Origin: CAWDPQ01 sp963804245
GTDB taxonomy: Bacteria > Acidobacteriota > Vicinamibacteria > Vicinamibacterales > 2-12-FULL-66-21
Assembly: GCA_963804245.1 (NCBI GenBank)
Contig: CAWDPQ010000020.1
Span: 372,001-436,000, forward strand
Reading direction: 5' to 3'
Length of the DNA stretch: 64,000 bases
Below are positions 43,462 through 52,895 of the stretch, piece by piece. The stretch's first letter is position 1, and each line of letters opens with the position of its first letter. The notes under the pieces are model-generated. The model was given only the letters and a program-made list of their open reading frames with translations, searched no databases and had not been told where the DNA came from. The translations under genes and the position numbers were made by a program.

Positions 43462-45112
43462 GAACCGCACACGAGCGGTGACTGCCGCGCTGTCGCTCGC
43501 GGCTGGATTGTGGCTGGCTGCTTCGTCCGGGCGCGCCGCGGCCCCCAAGTTTTTTTCGGACGACCCGATCTGGCGCGATCCCGAGAGTCAGGACGCGTCC
43601 GGCGTTCAGGACCTCGACGTCAGCGCTCAATATGACCTCCTCGAGAATTCGTTGCTCAAGGCCGGGGACAAGACGCTGAAACGTGCGGAGAACGTCAATA
43701 CGATCGGCGAGGTTCCGGACTCGAGCTGGTTCACGAATCGGATCGGACGCCAGTCGATGACCGTTGCGGATCTCGTCAAGGGCCCCGACACCGGATCGGG
43801 CCCTGCTGACGGTACGTGGACGATCCTGGCCAGGAAATCGGAAGGGGTGACGCCTGGCTTCACGATTCGAGACAGCACCGGGGAGATCTTCTGGATCAAG
43901 TTCGATCCGAAAGCCAATTCCGAGATGGCCAGCGGCGCCGAAGTCATCTCCACGAAGTTCTTCCATGCCTTCGGCTACCACGTTCCGGAAAACTACCTCG
44001 CCACGTTCAAACCGTCGCAGCTCGTGATCCTCGAGGGAGCCACGGTGAAAGACGAGGACGGCAAGCCGCGGCGGCTCGTCGCGAAGGACATCGACAATAT
44101 CCTGGAGCACGCGGCGCGCCGCGACGACGGTTCCTATCGCGTGCTCGCGAGCCGCAACCTGCGCGGGCGGCCGGTCGGTCCCTTCCGCTACTACGGGACG
44201 CGGCCCGATGATCCCAACGACATCTTCCCGCACGAACACCGGCGCGAGTTGCGCGCGCTCTCCGTATTTTCGGCATGGCTGAATCACGACGAGGTTCGCA
44301 GCACCAACTCTCTCGACACCCTCGTCGACACGGGCGGACGCCAGACCGTCCGTCATCATCTCCTGGATTTCGGTTCGACTCTTGGCAGCGGCAGCGTCGC
44401 AGCGCAGAGCCGGCGTGCCGGCAACGAGTTCGTCTGGGAATCGCGGCCGACGTTCATCACCATGCTGACGCTTGGCTTCTATGTGCGACCGTGGCTCAAG
44501 ATTCCTTATCCGCGGATGCCGGCGGTCGGCCGCATCGAGTCCACGTACTTCCGGCCCGAAGACTGGAAGGCGGACTACCCCAACCCGGCGTTCAAGAATC
44601 TCGTCGAGGAGGATCGCTTCTGGGGTGCCTGCATCGTGGCTCGCTTCACGGACGAAGCGGTGCGCGCGATCGTGGAGACGGCTCGATTTTCCAATCCGGC
44701 GGCCACCGACTATCTCACCAAAATCATCGTGGAGCGTCGGGCAAAAGTACTGAATACTTGGTTGAACGGGACCAATCCCCTCGTCAACCTCGCGCTCAGC
44801 GCCAAGGGCGAACTGACCTTCGAAAACGAAGCGGAAAAGGCCGGTGTCGGCAAATCAGCAGAGCGCTACACTGTACAGTGGTCCCGTTTCGACAACGCCA
44901 CCGGGCAGGCGGAAACGTTCGGTGGCGAGGAGACTGCGACATCGCTTCCTATCCAGGCGCCGGCTGACCTTCTCGCAGTGCAACCGGATTACATCGCCGT
45001 GCGGCTCCGGGCGTTCCACGCCGAGCATCCCGGCTGGGCGCAGCCGCTGCTGGCGTACTTCCGGCGATCCGCCGACGCGTGGACGCTCGTCGGACTCGAA
45101 CGGAATCCGTGA
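43451..45112 (+). CDS. secreted protein with kinase-like (HipA/CotH/FAM20-like) motif pattern
   Basis: A 553-residue exported protein (signal peptide through about residue 30) that I cannot assign to a named family. The middle has an ordering of residues like atypical kinases: IFWIKFD with K150, GAEVISTKFFHAFGYHVPEN with E164, then WLNHDEVRSTN (H279, D280, N286) and HHLLDFGSTLG (D306-F307-G308). The C-terminal third looks like a beta domain. This resemblance is from motif spacing alone. It overlaps the upstream barrel gene by 11 bp and the downstream GT87 gene as GTGA, so the three form an operon. Confidence 0.6.
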   Translation: MSSKNRTRAVTAALSLAAGLWLAASSGRAAAPKFFSDDPIWRDPESQDASGVQDLDVSAQYDLLENSLLKAGDKTLKRAENVNTIGEVPDSSWFTNRIGRQSMTVADLVKGPDTGSGPADGTWTILARKSEGVTPGFTIRDSTGEIFWIKFDPKANSEMASGAEVISTKFFHAFGYHVPENYLATFKPSQLVILEGATVKDEDGKPRRLVAKDIDNILEHAARRDDGSYRVLASRNLRGRPVGPFRYYGTRPDDPNDIFPHEHRRELRALSVFSAWLNHDEVRSTNSLDTLVDTGGRQTVRHHLLDFGSTLGSGSVAAQSRRAGNEFVWESRPTFITMLTLGFYVRPWLKIPYPRMPAVGRIESTYFRPEDWKADYPNPAFKNLVEEDRFWGACIVARFTDEAVRAIVETARFSNPAATDYLTKIIVERRAKVLNTWLNGTNPLVNLALSAKGELTFENEAEKAGVGKSAERYTVQWSRFDNATGQAETFGGEETATSLPIQAPADLLAVQPDYIAVRLRAFHAEHPGWAQPLLAYFRRSADAWTLVGLERNP

Positions 45113-46230
45113 AACGGGCCGCGCTCATCGGCGCGGTGCTGGTGCTACTCGGTGCGGTGTTCGCGCTGAAGGCCGCGCGGAAGATGCCCGACTTCGAGGT
45201 CTACTGGCGCGCCGGCCAGCGCGCCGCGCACGCCGAGCCGCTCTACAGGCTCGAAGATGGCCACTACCAGCACAAATACCTCCCGGCGTTTGCCGTCCTC
45301 GCCGCACCGCTGTCCGCCCTGCCGCTTCCCGTGGCAAAGGGCGTCTGGTTTGTGTTGTCCGTCGTGGTGCTGGCGGCGTTCGTCGCGATGAGCATCGCCC
45401 TCCTGCCCGATCGGCGCAAGAAGATCTGGGTGCTGGTGACCTGCACCGTGCTGGCGATGGCCAAGTTCTACGGGCACGAGCTGGTGCTCGGACAGGTGAA
45501 CGTCTGGCTCGGTGCCTTTTTCACCGCCGGCATTCTCCTCCTGCGCGCCGGCCGCGACACGCCTGCAGGCGTCCTCCTCGCGATGGCCGTGGTCGTCAAG
45601 CCGTACGCCGTGATCTTCCTGCCATGGCTCGCGGCGATTCGGTCCGGGCAGGCACTGGTTGCGGGCCTCATCGCGATCGCGGCCGCCATCCTGCTGCCGG
45701 TTCCTCTGTACGGGATGTCGGGAACGATGGCGCTGCACGCGGACTGGTGGCGGACCGTTTCGTCGTCGACGTTTCCAAACCTGCTGAACGCTGACAACGT
45801 GTCGCTGGCGGGAATGTATGCGAAATGGCTCGGGCCGGGTCGAACCGCTATTGTGCTGGCCGTGTTGACGGGCGCTGCCGTCTTTGCGGTCGTGGCTAGC
45901 GCGATCCGGCGCCGCAGCGCTGTACGGGATCCGCTCGGTCTCGAGGCCGCGCTGCTGCTGACGATCATGCCGCTCGTGTCGCCGCAGGGCTGGGACTACG
46001 TCTTCCTGCTGGCGACGCCGGCGATCGCGCTGCTCGTGAACTACGAAGACCGATTGCCGGCAGGATGGAGGCTGGCGGCAGGAATGGCCGTGGCGATCGC
46101 GGCGTTCACCCTGTTCGATATCATGGGCCGCCGCGCCTACGCCGCGTTCATGTCCACGTCGATCCTCACCATCTGCTTCCTGGTGGTCGTCGGCGCATTG
46201 CACACGCTGCGCGCGGAGCGCGTGGCCTGA
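45109..46230 (+). CDS. GT87 (DUF2029) family membrane glycosyltransferase
   Basis: A 373-residue polytopic protein with about ten helices. PDFEVYWRAGQRAAHAEPLY is the family's first-loop motif with the catalytic-type Asp. HKYLPAFAVLAAPLSALPLP follows, then VLGQVNVWLGAFFTAGILLL and MPLVSPQGWDYVFLLATPA. GT87 proteins are polyprenol-phosphate-sugar-dependent mannosyl- or related transferases working on the periplasmic side. The GTG start overlaps the previous stop as GTGA (45109-45112). Target and donor are unknown. Confidence 0.85.
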   Translation: MKRAALIGAVLVLLGAVFALKAARKMPDFEVYWRAGQRAAHAEPLYRLEDGHYQHKYLPAFAVLAAPLSALPLPVAKGVWFVLSVVVLAAFVAMSIALLPDRRKKIWVLVTCTVLAMAKFYGHELVLGQVNVWLGAFFTAGILLLRAGRDTPAGVLLAMAVVVKPYAVIFLPWLAAIRSGQALVAGLIAIAAAILLPVPLYGMSGTMALHADWWRTVSSSTFPNLLNADNVSLAGMYAKWLGPGRTAIVLAVLTGAAVFAVVASAIRRRSAVRDPLGLEAALLLTIMPLVSPQGWDYVFLLATPAIALLVNYEDRLPAGWRLAAGMAVAIAAFTLFDIMGRRAYAAFMSTSILTICFLVVVGALHTLRAERVA

Positions 46231-46286
46231 GCGGTGGTGGGAAGCGACGCCGGCGGATGGTCCGCAAGCGCCGCGCCCTCCGCGTA

Positions 46287-46379
46287 TTACCGCGCCGGCG
46301 CGGTCTTCTTGCGGGCGCTGCGACGGCGCACGTAGAAGATGCCGATGACGCCGACCAGCACTGCAGAAATCGCGAACAT
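46287..46379 (-). CDS. small single-helix membrane protein (30 residues)
   Basis: A 30-codon gene: MFAISAVLVGVIGIFYV makes one membrane helix, then RRRSARKKTAPAR is a basic tail, predicted to stay in the cytoplasm. It has a strong Shine-Dalgarno, GGAGG at plus 46388-46392, 8 bases before ATG. No family is recognised; the shape resembles the anchor part of sorting-signal proteins or a small regulatory membrane peptide. It lies in a 340-bp gap between genes on the other strand. The rest of that gap (46231-46286 and 46393-46571) shows nothing else I can support. Confidence 0.5.
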   Translation of the reverse strand: MFAISAVLVGVIGIFYVRRRSARKKTAPAR

Positions 46380-46571
46380 GCTATTTTCCTCCCGGAAGCC
46401 ACCAGAGGGGCAAGCACGATGCCGAAGCCTCCTCTGCCGCCCGCGGCGTTCCTGTAAGGCGCTGAAAGGACCGGCGTTACAAGTCGCCATTCACGTTGTT
46501 GCACACGTGGCTGACGGTACAATGTCGCGCCGGCGCCGCCACGTTTTCGTGCGCAGCCTTGCACTATCGTC

Positions 46572-47060
46572 ATGATTCGCGTCCTCGTCACCGGCGGCAC
46601 ATTCGACAAGAAATACGACGAGTTGTCCGGGCGGCTGTTCTTCCGTGAGACACATGTTCCGGAGATGCTACGACTGGGACGCAGCCGCCTCGATGTCACC
46701 GTCGAGACGGCGATGATGATCGACAGCCTGGATCTCGACGACGCGGGACGCGCGGCGATCGTGGCGAGGTGCGCCGCCGCTCCGGAGCGCGCGATTCTCG
46801 TCACCCACGGCACGGACACCATGGTCGAGACAGCGCGCGCGCTAGCCGAGGCCAGCCTGCCGGAAAAGACCATCGTGTTGACGGGAGCGATGGTGCCCTA
46901 CGCGTTTGGCAGTTCGGACGGCCTCTTCAATCTGGGCAGCGCCCTCTCGTTCGTCCAGGTGCTGCCCACAGGTGTGTACATCGCGATGAATGGACAACAT
47001 TTCCGCTGGAACGAGGTTCGGAAGAACCGTGCGACCGGCATGTTCGAAGCGACGGCCTGA
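46572..47060 (+). CDS. asparaginase N-terminal-domain protein (short form)
   Basis: A 162-residue protein containing only the N-terminal domain of L-asparaginase. VLVTGGTFDKKYDELSGRLF carries the first catalytic Thr (T8 in TGGT) and ILVTHGTDTMVETARAL the THGTD motif. The usual C-terminal ~170 residues are absent by design, since the aminotransferase ATG overlaps the stop by one base (TGATG). Short asparaginase-like proteins of this kind are known in bacteria but their reaction is not well settled. The coupling to an aminotransferase suggests an amino-acid-related role. Confidence 0.8.
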   Translation: MIRVLVTGGTFDKKYDELSGRLFFRETHVPEMLRLGRSRLDVTVETAMMIDSLDLDDAGRAAIVARCAAAPERAILVTHGTDTMVETARALAEASLPEKTIVLTGAMVPYAFGSSDGLFNLGSALSFVQVLPTGVYIAMNGQHFRWNEVRKNRATGMFEATA

Positions 47061-48202
47061 TGTCACTGCCTTCCAGACTGCCGGACGTCGGCACGACAAT
47101 CTTCACCGTCATGTCCAAGCTGGCCGCCGACCTTGGTGCGATCAACCTGTCGCAGGGATTTCCCGATTTCGACTGCGATCCTGCTCTGGTCGATGCGGTG
47201 ACACGGCACATGCGCGAAGGACGCAACCAGTACGCGCCGATGCAGGGAGTGCTGCCGCTGCGCCAGGCGATCGCCGGCAAGTACGAAGCGTTGTATGGAC
47301 GGCGCTACGATCCCGAGACGGAAATCACCGTCACCTCCGGCGGCACCGAGGCCATCTTCTGCGCCGTCGCCGCTGTCGTTCACCCTGGCGACGAAGTCAT
47401 CGTCCTCGAGCCGTGTTACGACTCGTATGTTCCAGCCACGGTTCTCAATGGGGGTGTGGCCAAGTTCGTGCCACTGATGCCGGGATCGTATGCGATCGAT
47501 TGGGATGCGATTCGTCGCGTGGTCACCAGTCGTACGCGTCTGCTGATGATCAATTCTCCGCACAACCCGGCCGGCTCGGTGATCACTCCCGCCGATATTC
47601 AGTCGCTGCAGTCACTCGTCCACGACACCGGCATCTACGTCGTCAGCGACGAGGTGTACGAGCACATCATCTTTGATGGCATCGCGCACCAGAGCCTGTC
47701 GCGGTACGAGGATCTGGCGGCGCGCAGCTTCGTCATCGGATCGTTCGGGAAGACGTTTCACACGACTGGGTGGAAGGTCGGCTACGCCGTCGCGCCCGCG
47801 GCGCTGACGACGGAGTTTCGCAAGGTTCATCAGTTCGTCACGTTTTCGACCAACCCGCCAACGCAGTACGCGATCGCGGACTTCCTGGCGGACAAGAGCC
47901 GTCTGGCGGAGCTCTCGCCGTTCTATCAGCGAAAGCGGGACTTGTTTCTCGAACTGATGAAGGAATCGAGGTTCGTGCCGCTGGCCTGTCGCGGCAGCTA
48001 TTTCCAATTGATGGACTACTCGGCGATTACCAGTGAGCCCGATGCCGAGCTCGCGATCCGGCTCACGAAGGAATACGGCGTCGCCTCCATCCCGACGTCA
48101 CCGTTCCTGTATCACCAGCCCGCGCCGCGTGTGCTCCGATTCTGCTTCGCGAAAAAGGACGAGACGCTCGAGCGCGCCGCCGAACGTCTACGGACGGTGT
48201 AA
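47060..48202 (+). CDS. PLP-dependent aminotransferase (methionine aminotransferase/kynurenine-type, fold I)
   Basis: A 380-residue fold-type I aminotransferase: INLSQGFPDFDCDPALVDAV, the Asn/Pro-rich MINSPHNPAGSVIT, VVSDEVYEHIIFDG with the PLP-ring Asp, and SFGKTFHTTGWKVGY with the Schiff-base Lys. These features match the YbdL/methionine aminotransferase subgroup. It converts amino acids to 2-oxoacids. The start overlaps the asparaginase-like stop (TGATG). Its 3' end overlaps the convergent GT39 gene by 15 bp. Confidence 0.88.
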   Translation: MSLPSRLPDVGTTIFTVMSKLAADLGAINLSQGFPDFDCDPALVDAVTRHMREGRNQYAPMQGVLPLRQAIAGKYEALYGRRYDPETEITVTSGGTEAIFCAVAAVVHPGDEVIVLEPCYDSYVPATVLNGGVAKFVPLMPGSYAIDWDAIRRVVTSRTRLLMINSPHNPAGSVITPADIQSLQSLVHDTGIYVVSDEVYEHIIFDGIAHQSLSRYEDLAARSFVIGSFGKTFHTTGWKVGYAVAPAALTTEFRKVHQFVTFSTNPPTQYAIADFLADKSRLAELSPFYQRKRDLFLELMKESRFVPLACRGSYFQLMDYSAITSEPDAELAIRLTKEYGVASIPTSPFLYHQPAPRVLRFCFAKKDETLERAAERLRTV

Positions 48203-50038
48203 CGGCAGGGCAGCGGTTGGCTCTCCCGCGGTCGCGAATCGCGGCGAGATGTCCGGGCACTGGAATCGCGAAATGTGCGGAATCCGTTTCGAAGGCTGCA
48301 AGACCGGGGCCCCGTTCAAGGCGTAGAATCTCGGCGTCCCGCTCCGACTCGTCGCCGTCGGCAGTGCGAGTTGGTTCAGGGCCTGCTGACCGGCAAAGCG
48401 GGCGCGAAACGGCTCCTCCTCCCATTCGTCCAGCAATAGATACACAGGCCGCCCAAGTCGCCCGAGCGTGGCAATTGCCCGATCGAGCCACGCCGGGTCC
48501 AGCGAGTCGTAGCGGAGCGTCAGTCGTCCGGAGTAATAGCGGATGCTGCCGCTGTGCTGCATCGAGAGCACGACGGCCTCTGGCGGCGTCGCCCGGTCGA
48601 TGAAGACACCGGCATCGACGTACTTCTGCTCGCCGTCGCCAGACTGCAGGATGGACATCTGCCGGCTGAAGTTCACGGCGTGTGCCGCCGACGCGATGGT
48701 GAAGGCCGACAGGGCGGCGAACCTGGCCGCCCGCAGGAAGCGCGAGGTCGCCGATTCGATCACGTCCGCACAGAACAGGAAGGCGAGCGGCATGGCCGGG
48801 ATCAGGAAACGCAGGAACCACCACACGTCGAATGGAATGTAGAAGAGATACGCGAGGAAGACCGAGACGCCGAAAGCCATCAGCACGACGGCTTCCCGTT
48901 TGTGCGAGGTAGGTCGCCTGATCGCCGCCAGCACGAAGATGAAGGCCAGCACGCCCTGACTCTGCAGCCACCAGAGCGGATAGTTCGCAAGATTGCGGGC
49001 GCCGTTCTCGATAGCAAACCCAGGCGCCAGCGGACCGTAGCCTGACTCGAAAGGCGAACCGTAGAGGTGATTGTTCACCCAGGCGACGAGCGCCACGAAC
49101 GGGAGCACGCCGGCGCCGAACAGCAACGTCAGCGGCACCATCGGACGAACGGCTCTGCAGCGAATCACGCAGAGCAGCCAGGGGAACACGGCAAGCGCCA
49201 CGAGATTCGGCCGGATCGCCACTGCGATACCGGTCAGCACGCCCGCCGCCAGCGCACGTGTGACCGGCGACGGAGCGGCAACGACCAGGGCACCGAGCCA
49301 GAATGTCGCCGAAGGCAGATCCGCCATCGGCGTCAGCGCCATGTAGAGAACCGTCGGGGACGTTGCCGTCATCACAGCAGCGACGAGACCCGCGGCGCCG
49401 CTGAAATACTTGCGGCCGAGCAGGTACGTGAACACAACCAGGAGCGCGCCACAGACTACGGACACGAGATACGGCCCGCACGCTGAAAACAGCCGGGTCG
49501 CGGCCATCAGCAGCGGCAGTCCGGGCGCATAGGTGGGAACCAGCACGTCTCCGTTGCGAGTTCTGTATCCGAGCGGTGCAAACGATCCCGGCGCGTCTGG
49601 CCAGGGCATCTGCTGGCTGAATCGGTGATCGATTCGCAGATGGCCTTGCAGCCACAACGACGACTGGCTCACGTATCCCTGCGGATCCGATCCTCCGGCA
49701 GCGCGTACGCCGTAGACCATGCCGACAGCCAGCACCGCAGCCGCAAGGATTCCAACGGCGGCGGGCTGGAGCGCGCCACCCATCGCCTCCAATCGACGCG
49801 CCAGAATCTCGAGCCACACCCGCAACCCAAAACGCCACGCGAGCGCGGCCAGGGCAATGGCGAGGAGTGCAGGCCGAACCGGATTGCGCGACGAGATGCG
49901 GACCGGCCCGAGCTCGAAGCGGATCCCGCCCGTGATCGCGATCGACAGCGACCAGACTGCGAGCACGGCTGCGGCAATCGCAACCACGTAAGTCCATCGC
50001 GGCGGGCGGTAAGGAGAGGATTGGTGTGGGTCGGCCAT
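48188..50038 (-). CDS. GT39/ArnT-like polytopic glycosyltransferase
   Basis: A 616-residue membrane protein with about 11-12 helices and a C-terminal periplasmic domain (from ~510). DPQGYVSQSSLWLQGHLRID near residue 118 is the first-loop acidic motif of GT-C enzymes of the PMT/ArnT type. PTYAPGLPLLMAATRLF and FDVWWFLRFLIPAMPLAFLF are further family-like segments. It would move a sugar from a polyprenyl-phosphate donor outside the cytoplasm. ATG 50038 was chosen over TTG 50044 two codons earlier. It diverges from the sortilin-like gene across 55 bp. Confidence 0.85.
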   Translation of the reverse strand: MADPHQSSPYRPPRWTYVVAIAAAVLAVWSLSIAITGGIRFELGPVRISSRNPVRPALLAIALAALAWRFGLRVWLEILARRLEAMGGALQPAAVGILAAAVLAVGMVYGVRAAGGSDPQGYVSQSSLWLQGHLRIDHRFSQQMPWPDAPGSFAPLGYRTRNGDVLVPTYAPGLPLLMAATRLFSACGPYLVSVVCGALLVVFTYLLGRKYFSGAAGLVAAVMTATSPTVLYMALTPMADLPSATFWLGALVVAAPSPVTRALAAGVLTGIAVAIRPNLVALAVFPWLLCVIRCRAVRPMVPLTLLFGAGVLPFVALVAWVNNHLYGSPFESGYGPLAPGFAIENGARNLANYPLWWLQSQGVLAFIFVLAAIRRPTSHKREAVVLMAFGVSVFLAYLFYIPFDVWWFLRFLIPAMPLAFLFCADVIESATSRFLRAARFAALSAFTIASAAHAVNFSRQMSILQSGDGEQKYVDAGVFIDRATPPEAVVLSMQHSGSIRYYSGRLTLRYDSLDPAWLDRAIATLGRLGRPVYLLLDEWEEEPFRARFAGQQALNQLALPTATSRSGTPRFYALNGAPVLQPSKRIPHISRFQCPDISPRFATAGEPTAALPLHRP

Positions 50039-50053
50039 CCGCAATCAGGCAGC

Positions 50054-50059
50054 TATAAT
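50054..50059 (+). promoter_or_regulatory. perfect -10 hexamer upstream of the sortilin-like gene
   Basis: TATAAT at 50054-50059, in a GC-rich gap and 35 bases before the ATG at 50094, with a purine-rich GGAGAG (50081-50086) between. No good -35 is visible at 16-18 bp (TCGGCC region). It is a candidate promoter element on composition alone. Confidence 0.4.
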
Positions 50060-50093
50060 GCCGCCATTTTGGAAAACTTCGGAGAGACGATTG

Positions 50094-52895
50094 ATGAAAC
50101 GATCCCAAGTGTCGCGCTCGGCACTCGTCATCGCCACCGCGGTCGCGTCGGCGACGGCCCTGATTGGACAGACCGGCTCTAGCGACGATTGGCTTCGCAA
50201 GTTCGAATTCAGGAGCGTTGGTCCCAGTCTGACCTCCGGGCGACTCTCGGATGTGGCGATCGACCCGAAGAACCCGAATGTGTGGTACGTGGCGGCGAGC
50301 GCGGGCAACCTCTGGAAAACCGAGAACCGCGGCAACACCTGGACGCCGATCTTCGATGAGTATGGATCGTATTCGCTCGGGACGGTCGTCGTCGACCCGC
50401 GGGATTCGAACGTCGTCTGGCTGGGCACGGGCGAAAACAACAATCAGCGCAGCGTCAGCTTCGGTGACGGCGTCTACAAATCGACCGACGCCGGCAAGAG
50501 CTGGCAGCGGATGGGCCTCGAGCATTCCGAGCACGTCCAGAACATCGTCATCGACCCGCGCAATTCGAACGTCGTTTATGTGACGGCGATAGGCCCGCTG
50601 TGGGCCTCCGGCGGAGACCGCGGCCTGTTCAAGACGACAGACGGAGGCAAGACGTGGGCCTCGGTGCTGACCATCAGCGCCGATACCGGCGTCACGGATG
50701 TCGTCCTGGATCCGCACAATCCTGACGTCATGTATGCCGCTGCGTATCAGCGCCGGCGGGCTGTCGGACAGCTGATTGGCGGCGGACCAGAGAGCGGACT
50801 CTACAAGTCGACAAACGCGGGAAGGACCTGGACGCGCCTGACGAAAGGTCTGCCGGCCGTTGACGTCGGCCGCATCGGCCTGGGCATCAACTGGCGCAAT
50901 TCCCGAACGGTCTACGCGCTGGTCACGGCTCAGCGTGGAGAAGGCGGCTTCTTCCGGTCGGACGACGCGGGTGCGAGCTGGACACGCATCGGCCGGAGAT
51001 CGCCGTCCAGTGCTGGTGGCGGCCGCGGCGCGCCGCCCGACGAGCGGTACCGCGGCGGCGACCCCGGCTACTACAACGAAATCTTCGTCGATGCGCACGA
51101 TCCCGAAACGATCTGGTCGCTGCAAACCAACGTCGATCGCAGCGTCGACGGCGGCAAGACGTGGGAACAAGTGGCGCTTCCCGGGGTCCACATCGATCAC
51201 CACGAAATCGTGTTCGACCCCGCCGACAAGAACCACATCATCCTGGGCAACGACGGCGGGCTCTACGAAACCTACGACGGAATGAAGACCTGGCGGCACT
51301 TCACCAACATGCCGCTGTCTCAGTTCTACCGGGTGAACGTGGACGATGCGCGGCCGTTCTACACCGTCTGCGGTGGAACACAGGACAACGGCACCATCTG
51401 TGGACCGTCTCGCACGGTCAATCGCGTCGGTATCCGCACCAGCGACTGGTATTCGGTCGGTGGCGGCGACGGCTTCCAGTCCCGCATCGACCCGCACGAC
51501 GCCAACATCGTCTACGTGCAGACGCAGGAAGGTAATCTCAGCCGGCTCGATCTCCGTACCGGCCAGCGGACGTCCGTGCGCCCGAACGCGCAGAATGCGA
51601 AAGGCGGGCCGGCTGTCGTTGCCGGAACTCGCTTCGGCCGCTGGCACTGGGATTCGCCTCTCATTACCAGCGCTCACGTCGCACGCCGCATCTACTACGC
51701 CGGCGATCGTGTTTACCGCAGCGACGATCGTGGCGATTCATGGGTCGCAATCAGCGGAGACCTGACGCGCCAGCTGGACCCGGCCACGATTCCTATCATG
51801 GGAAAGATTTGGCCCAATGATGCCGTCGCCTACAACCAGGCGACGACGACCTTGAGCACGATCACGGCCCTCGATGAATCGCCGCTGCTCGAGGGGCTCA
51901 TCTACGTCGGGACAGACGACGGCCTCGTTCAGACTACAGAGGACGGCGGCGCGACCTGGCATAAAGTCGAGAAGTTCCCGGGTGTCGCCGAGTATGCGTA
52001 TGTCACGGACGTGGTCGCGTCGCCGCGCGATGCGAACACCGTTTTTGCGACCTTCAACAACTATCAGCGAGGCGACTTCGCTCCATACGTCATGAAGAGT
52101 ACCGACAGGGGGCGGTCATGGGTGTCGATCGCCGGTAACCTCCCCCAGCGATCGGGCGTCTGGAGTCTCGTGCAGGACCACGCGAACGGCGACCTGCTGT
52201 TCGCCGGGCTGGAGTTCGGTGTCTGGGTCACTGGTGACGGTGGAAAGATCTGGACGCAGCTGTCCGGTGGAATCCCAACGACGCAGGCGCGTGATCTCCA
52301 GATTCAGCGTCGCGAGAACGACTTGATCGTTGGCACATTCGGACGCGGCGTGTTCATTCTCGACGATTATTCTGCGCTGCGATCCGTGAGCGTGCAGCAC
52401 CTGACCGACGACGTGCGCCTCTATCCGCTCCGGGACGCCTACACGTTCGACATCCTCACGCAGCAGCAGGCGGCGTGGGGCAACGACACCAACCCCAATC
52501 CGCCGCACGGCGCGTTGTTCACCTACAGCCTTGGCCGTCCCCCGTCGGACGGGACGAAGGCCGTCCTGACTATCACCGATCAATCGGGCCGCGAGGTCAG
52601 GCGCCTCGAGCTTCCGTCGGGGATCGGTGTGAGCCGGGTCGCTTGGGATCTGCGGCCACAGTCGTCCGTGAAGAAAGACACAACCCAGCAATCTGGCGGA
52701 ACGGGACAAGGCGGGCGTGGCGCCGGCGGCGAGGCGCAAGAGGCCGTGCCGAGCTCGGGCGGTCGGGGCGGACCACCACCGCCGCCACCGGTTCCAATTG
52801 GCCGTTATCGTGCCGCGATTGGGTGGTTGGACGGCGACAAGTTCACGCCTGTCGGTGAGACCCAGTCATTCCAGGTGCTCCCCCTCCCCCAATAG
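50094..52895 (+). CDS. sortilin/VPS10-like BNR-repeat exported protein
   Basis: A 933-residue exported protein with N-terminal signal MKRSQVSRSALVIATAVASA. It carries repeated BNR/Asp-box motifs of S-x-D-x-G-x-x-W type: KSTDAGKSWQRM, KTTDGGKTWASV, KSTNAGRTWTRL, RSDDAGASWTRI, RSDDRGDSWVAI, QTTEDGGATWHKV. These build a large beta-propeller. VPS10/sortilin-like proteins of this size are frequent in acidobacteria; their role is unknown and 'glycosyl hydrolase' labels are not proven. The C-terminus has a glycine/proline-rich linker (GGRGAGGEAQEAV...PPPPPP). It ends overlapping the convergent SPFH gene by 53 bp. Confidence 0.87.
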   Translation: MKRSQVSRSALVIATAVASATALIGQTGSSDDWLRKFEFRSVGPSLTSGRLSDVAIDPKNPNVWYVAASAGNLWKTENRGNTWTPIFDEYGSYSLGTVVVDPRDSNVVWLGTGENNNQRSVSFGDGVYKSTDAGKSWQRMGLEHSEHVQNIVIDPRNSNVVYVTAIGPLWASGGDRGLFKTTDGGKTWASVLTISADTGVTDVVLDPHNPDVMYAAAYQRRRAVGQLIGGGPESGLYKSTNAGRTWTRLTKGLPAVDVGRIGLGINWRNSRTVYALVTAQRGEGGFFRSDDAGASWTRIGRRSPSSAGGGRGAPPDERYRGGDPGYYNEIFVDAHDPETIWSLQTNVDRSVDGGKTWEQVALPGVHIDHHEIVFDPADKNHIILGNDGGLYETYDGMKTWRHFTNMPLSQFYRVNVDDARPFYTVCGGTQDNGTICGPSRTVNRVGIRTSDWYSVGGGDGFQSRIDPHDANIVYVQTQEGNLSRLDLRTGQRTSVRPNAQNAKGGPAVVAGTRFGRWHWDSPLITSAHVARRIYYAGDRVYRSDDRGDSWVAISGDLTRQLDPATIPIMGKIWPNDAVAYNQATTTLSTITALDESPLLEGLIYVGTDDGLVQTTEDGGATWHKVEKFPGVAEYAYVTDVVASPRDANTVFATFNNYQRGDFAPYVMKSTDRGRSWVSIAGNLPQRSGVWSLVQDHANGDLLFAGLEFGVWVTGDGGKIWTQLSGGIPTTQARDLQIQRRENDLIVGTFGRGVFILDDYSALRSVSVQHLTDDVRLYPLRDAYTFDILTQQQAAWGNDTNPNPPHGALFTYSLGRPPSDGTKAVLTITDQSGREVRRLELPSGIGVSRVAWDLRPQSSVKKDTTQQSGGTGQGGRGAGGEAQEAVPSSGGRGGPPPPPPVPIGRYRAAIGWLDGDKFTPVGETQSFQVLPLPQ

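Noticed and set aside
48063..51677. A 1204-codon open frame on the minus strand
   Set aside because: Its sequence is arginine-rich with no domain. It lies opposite or alongside the GT39 and sortilin-like genes and arises from GC-rich codon bias.
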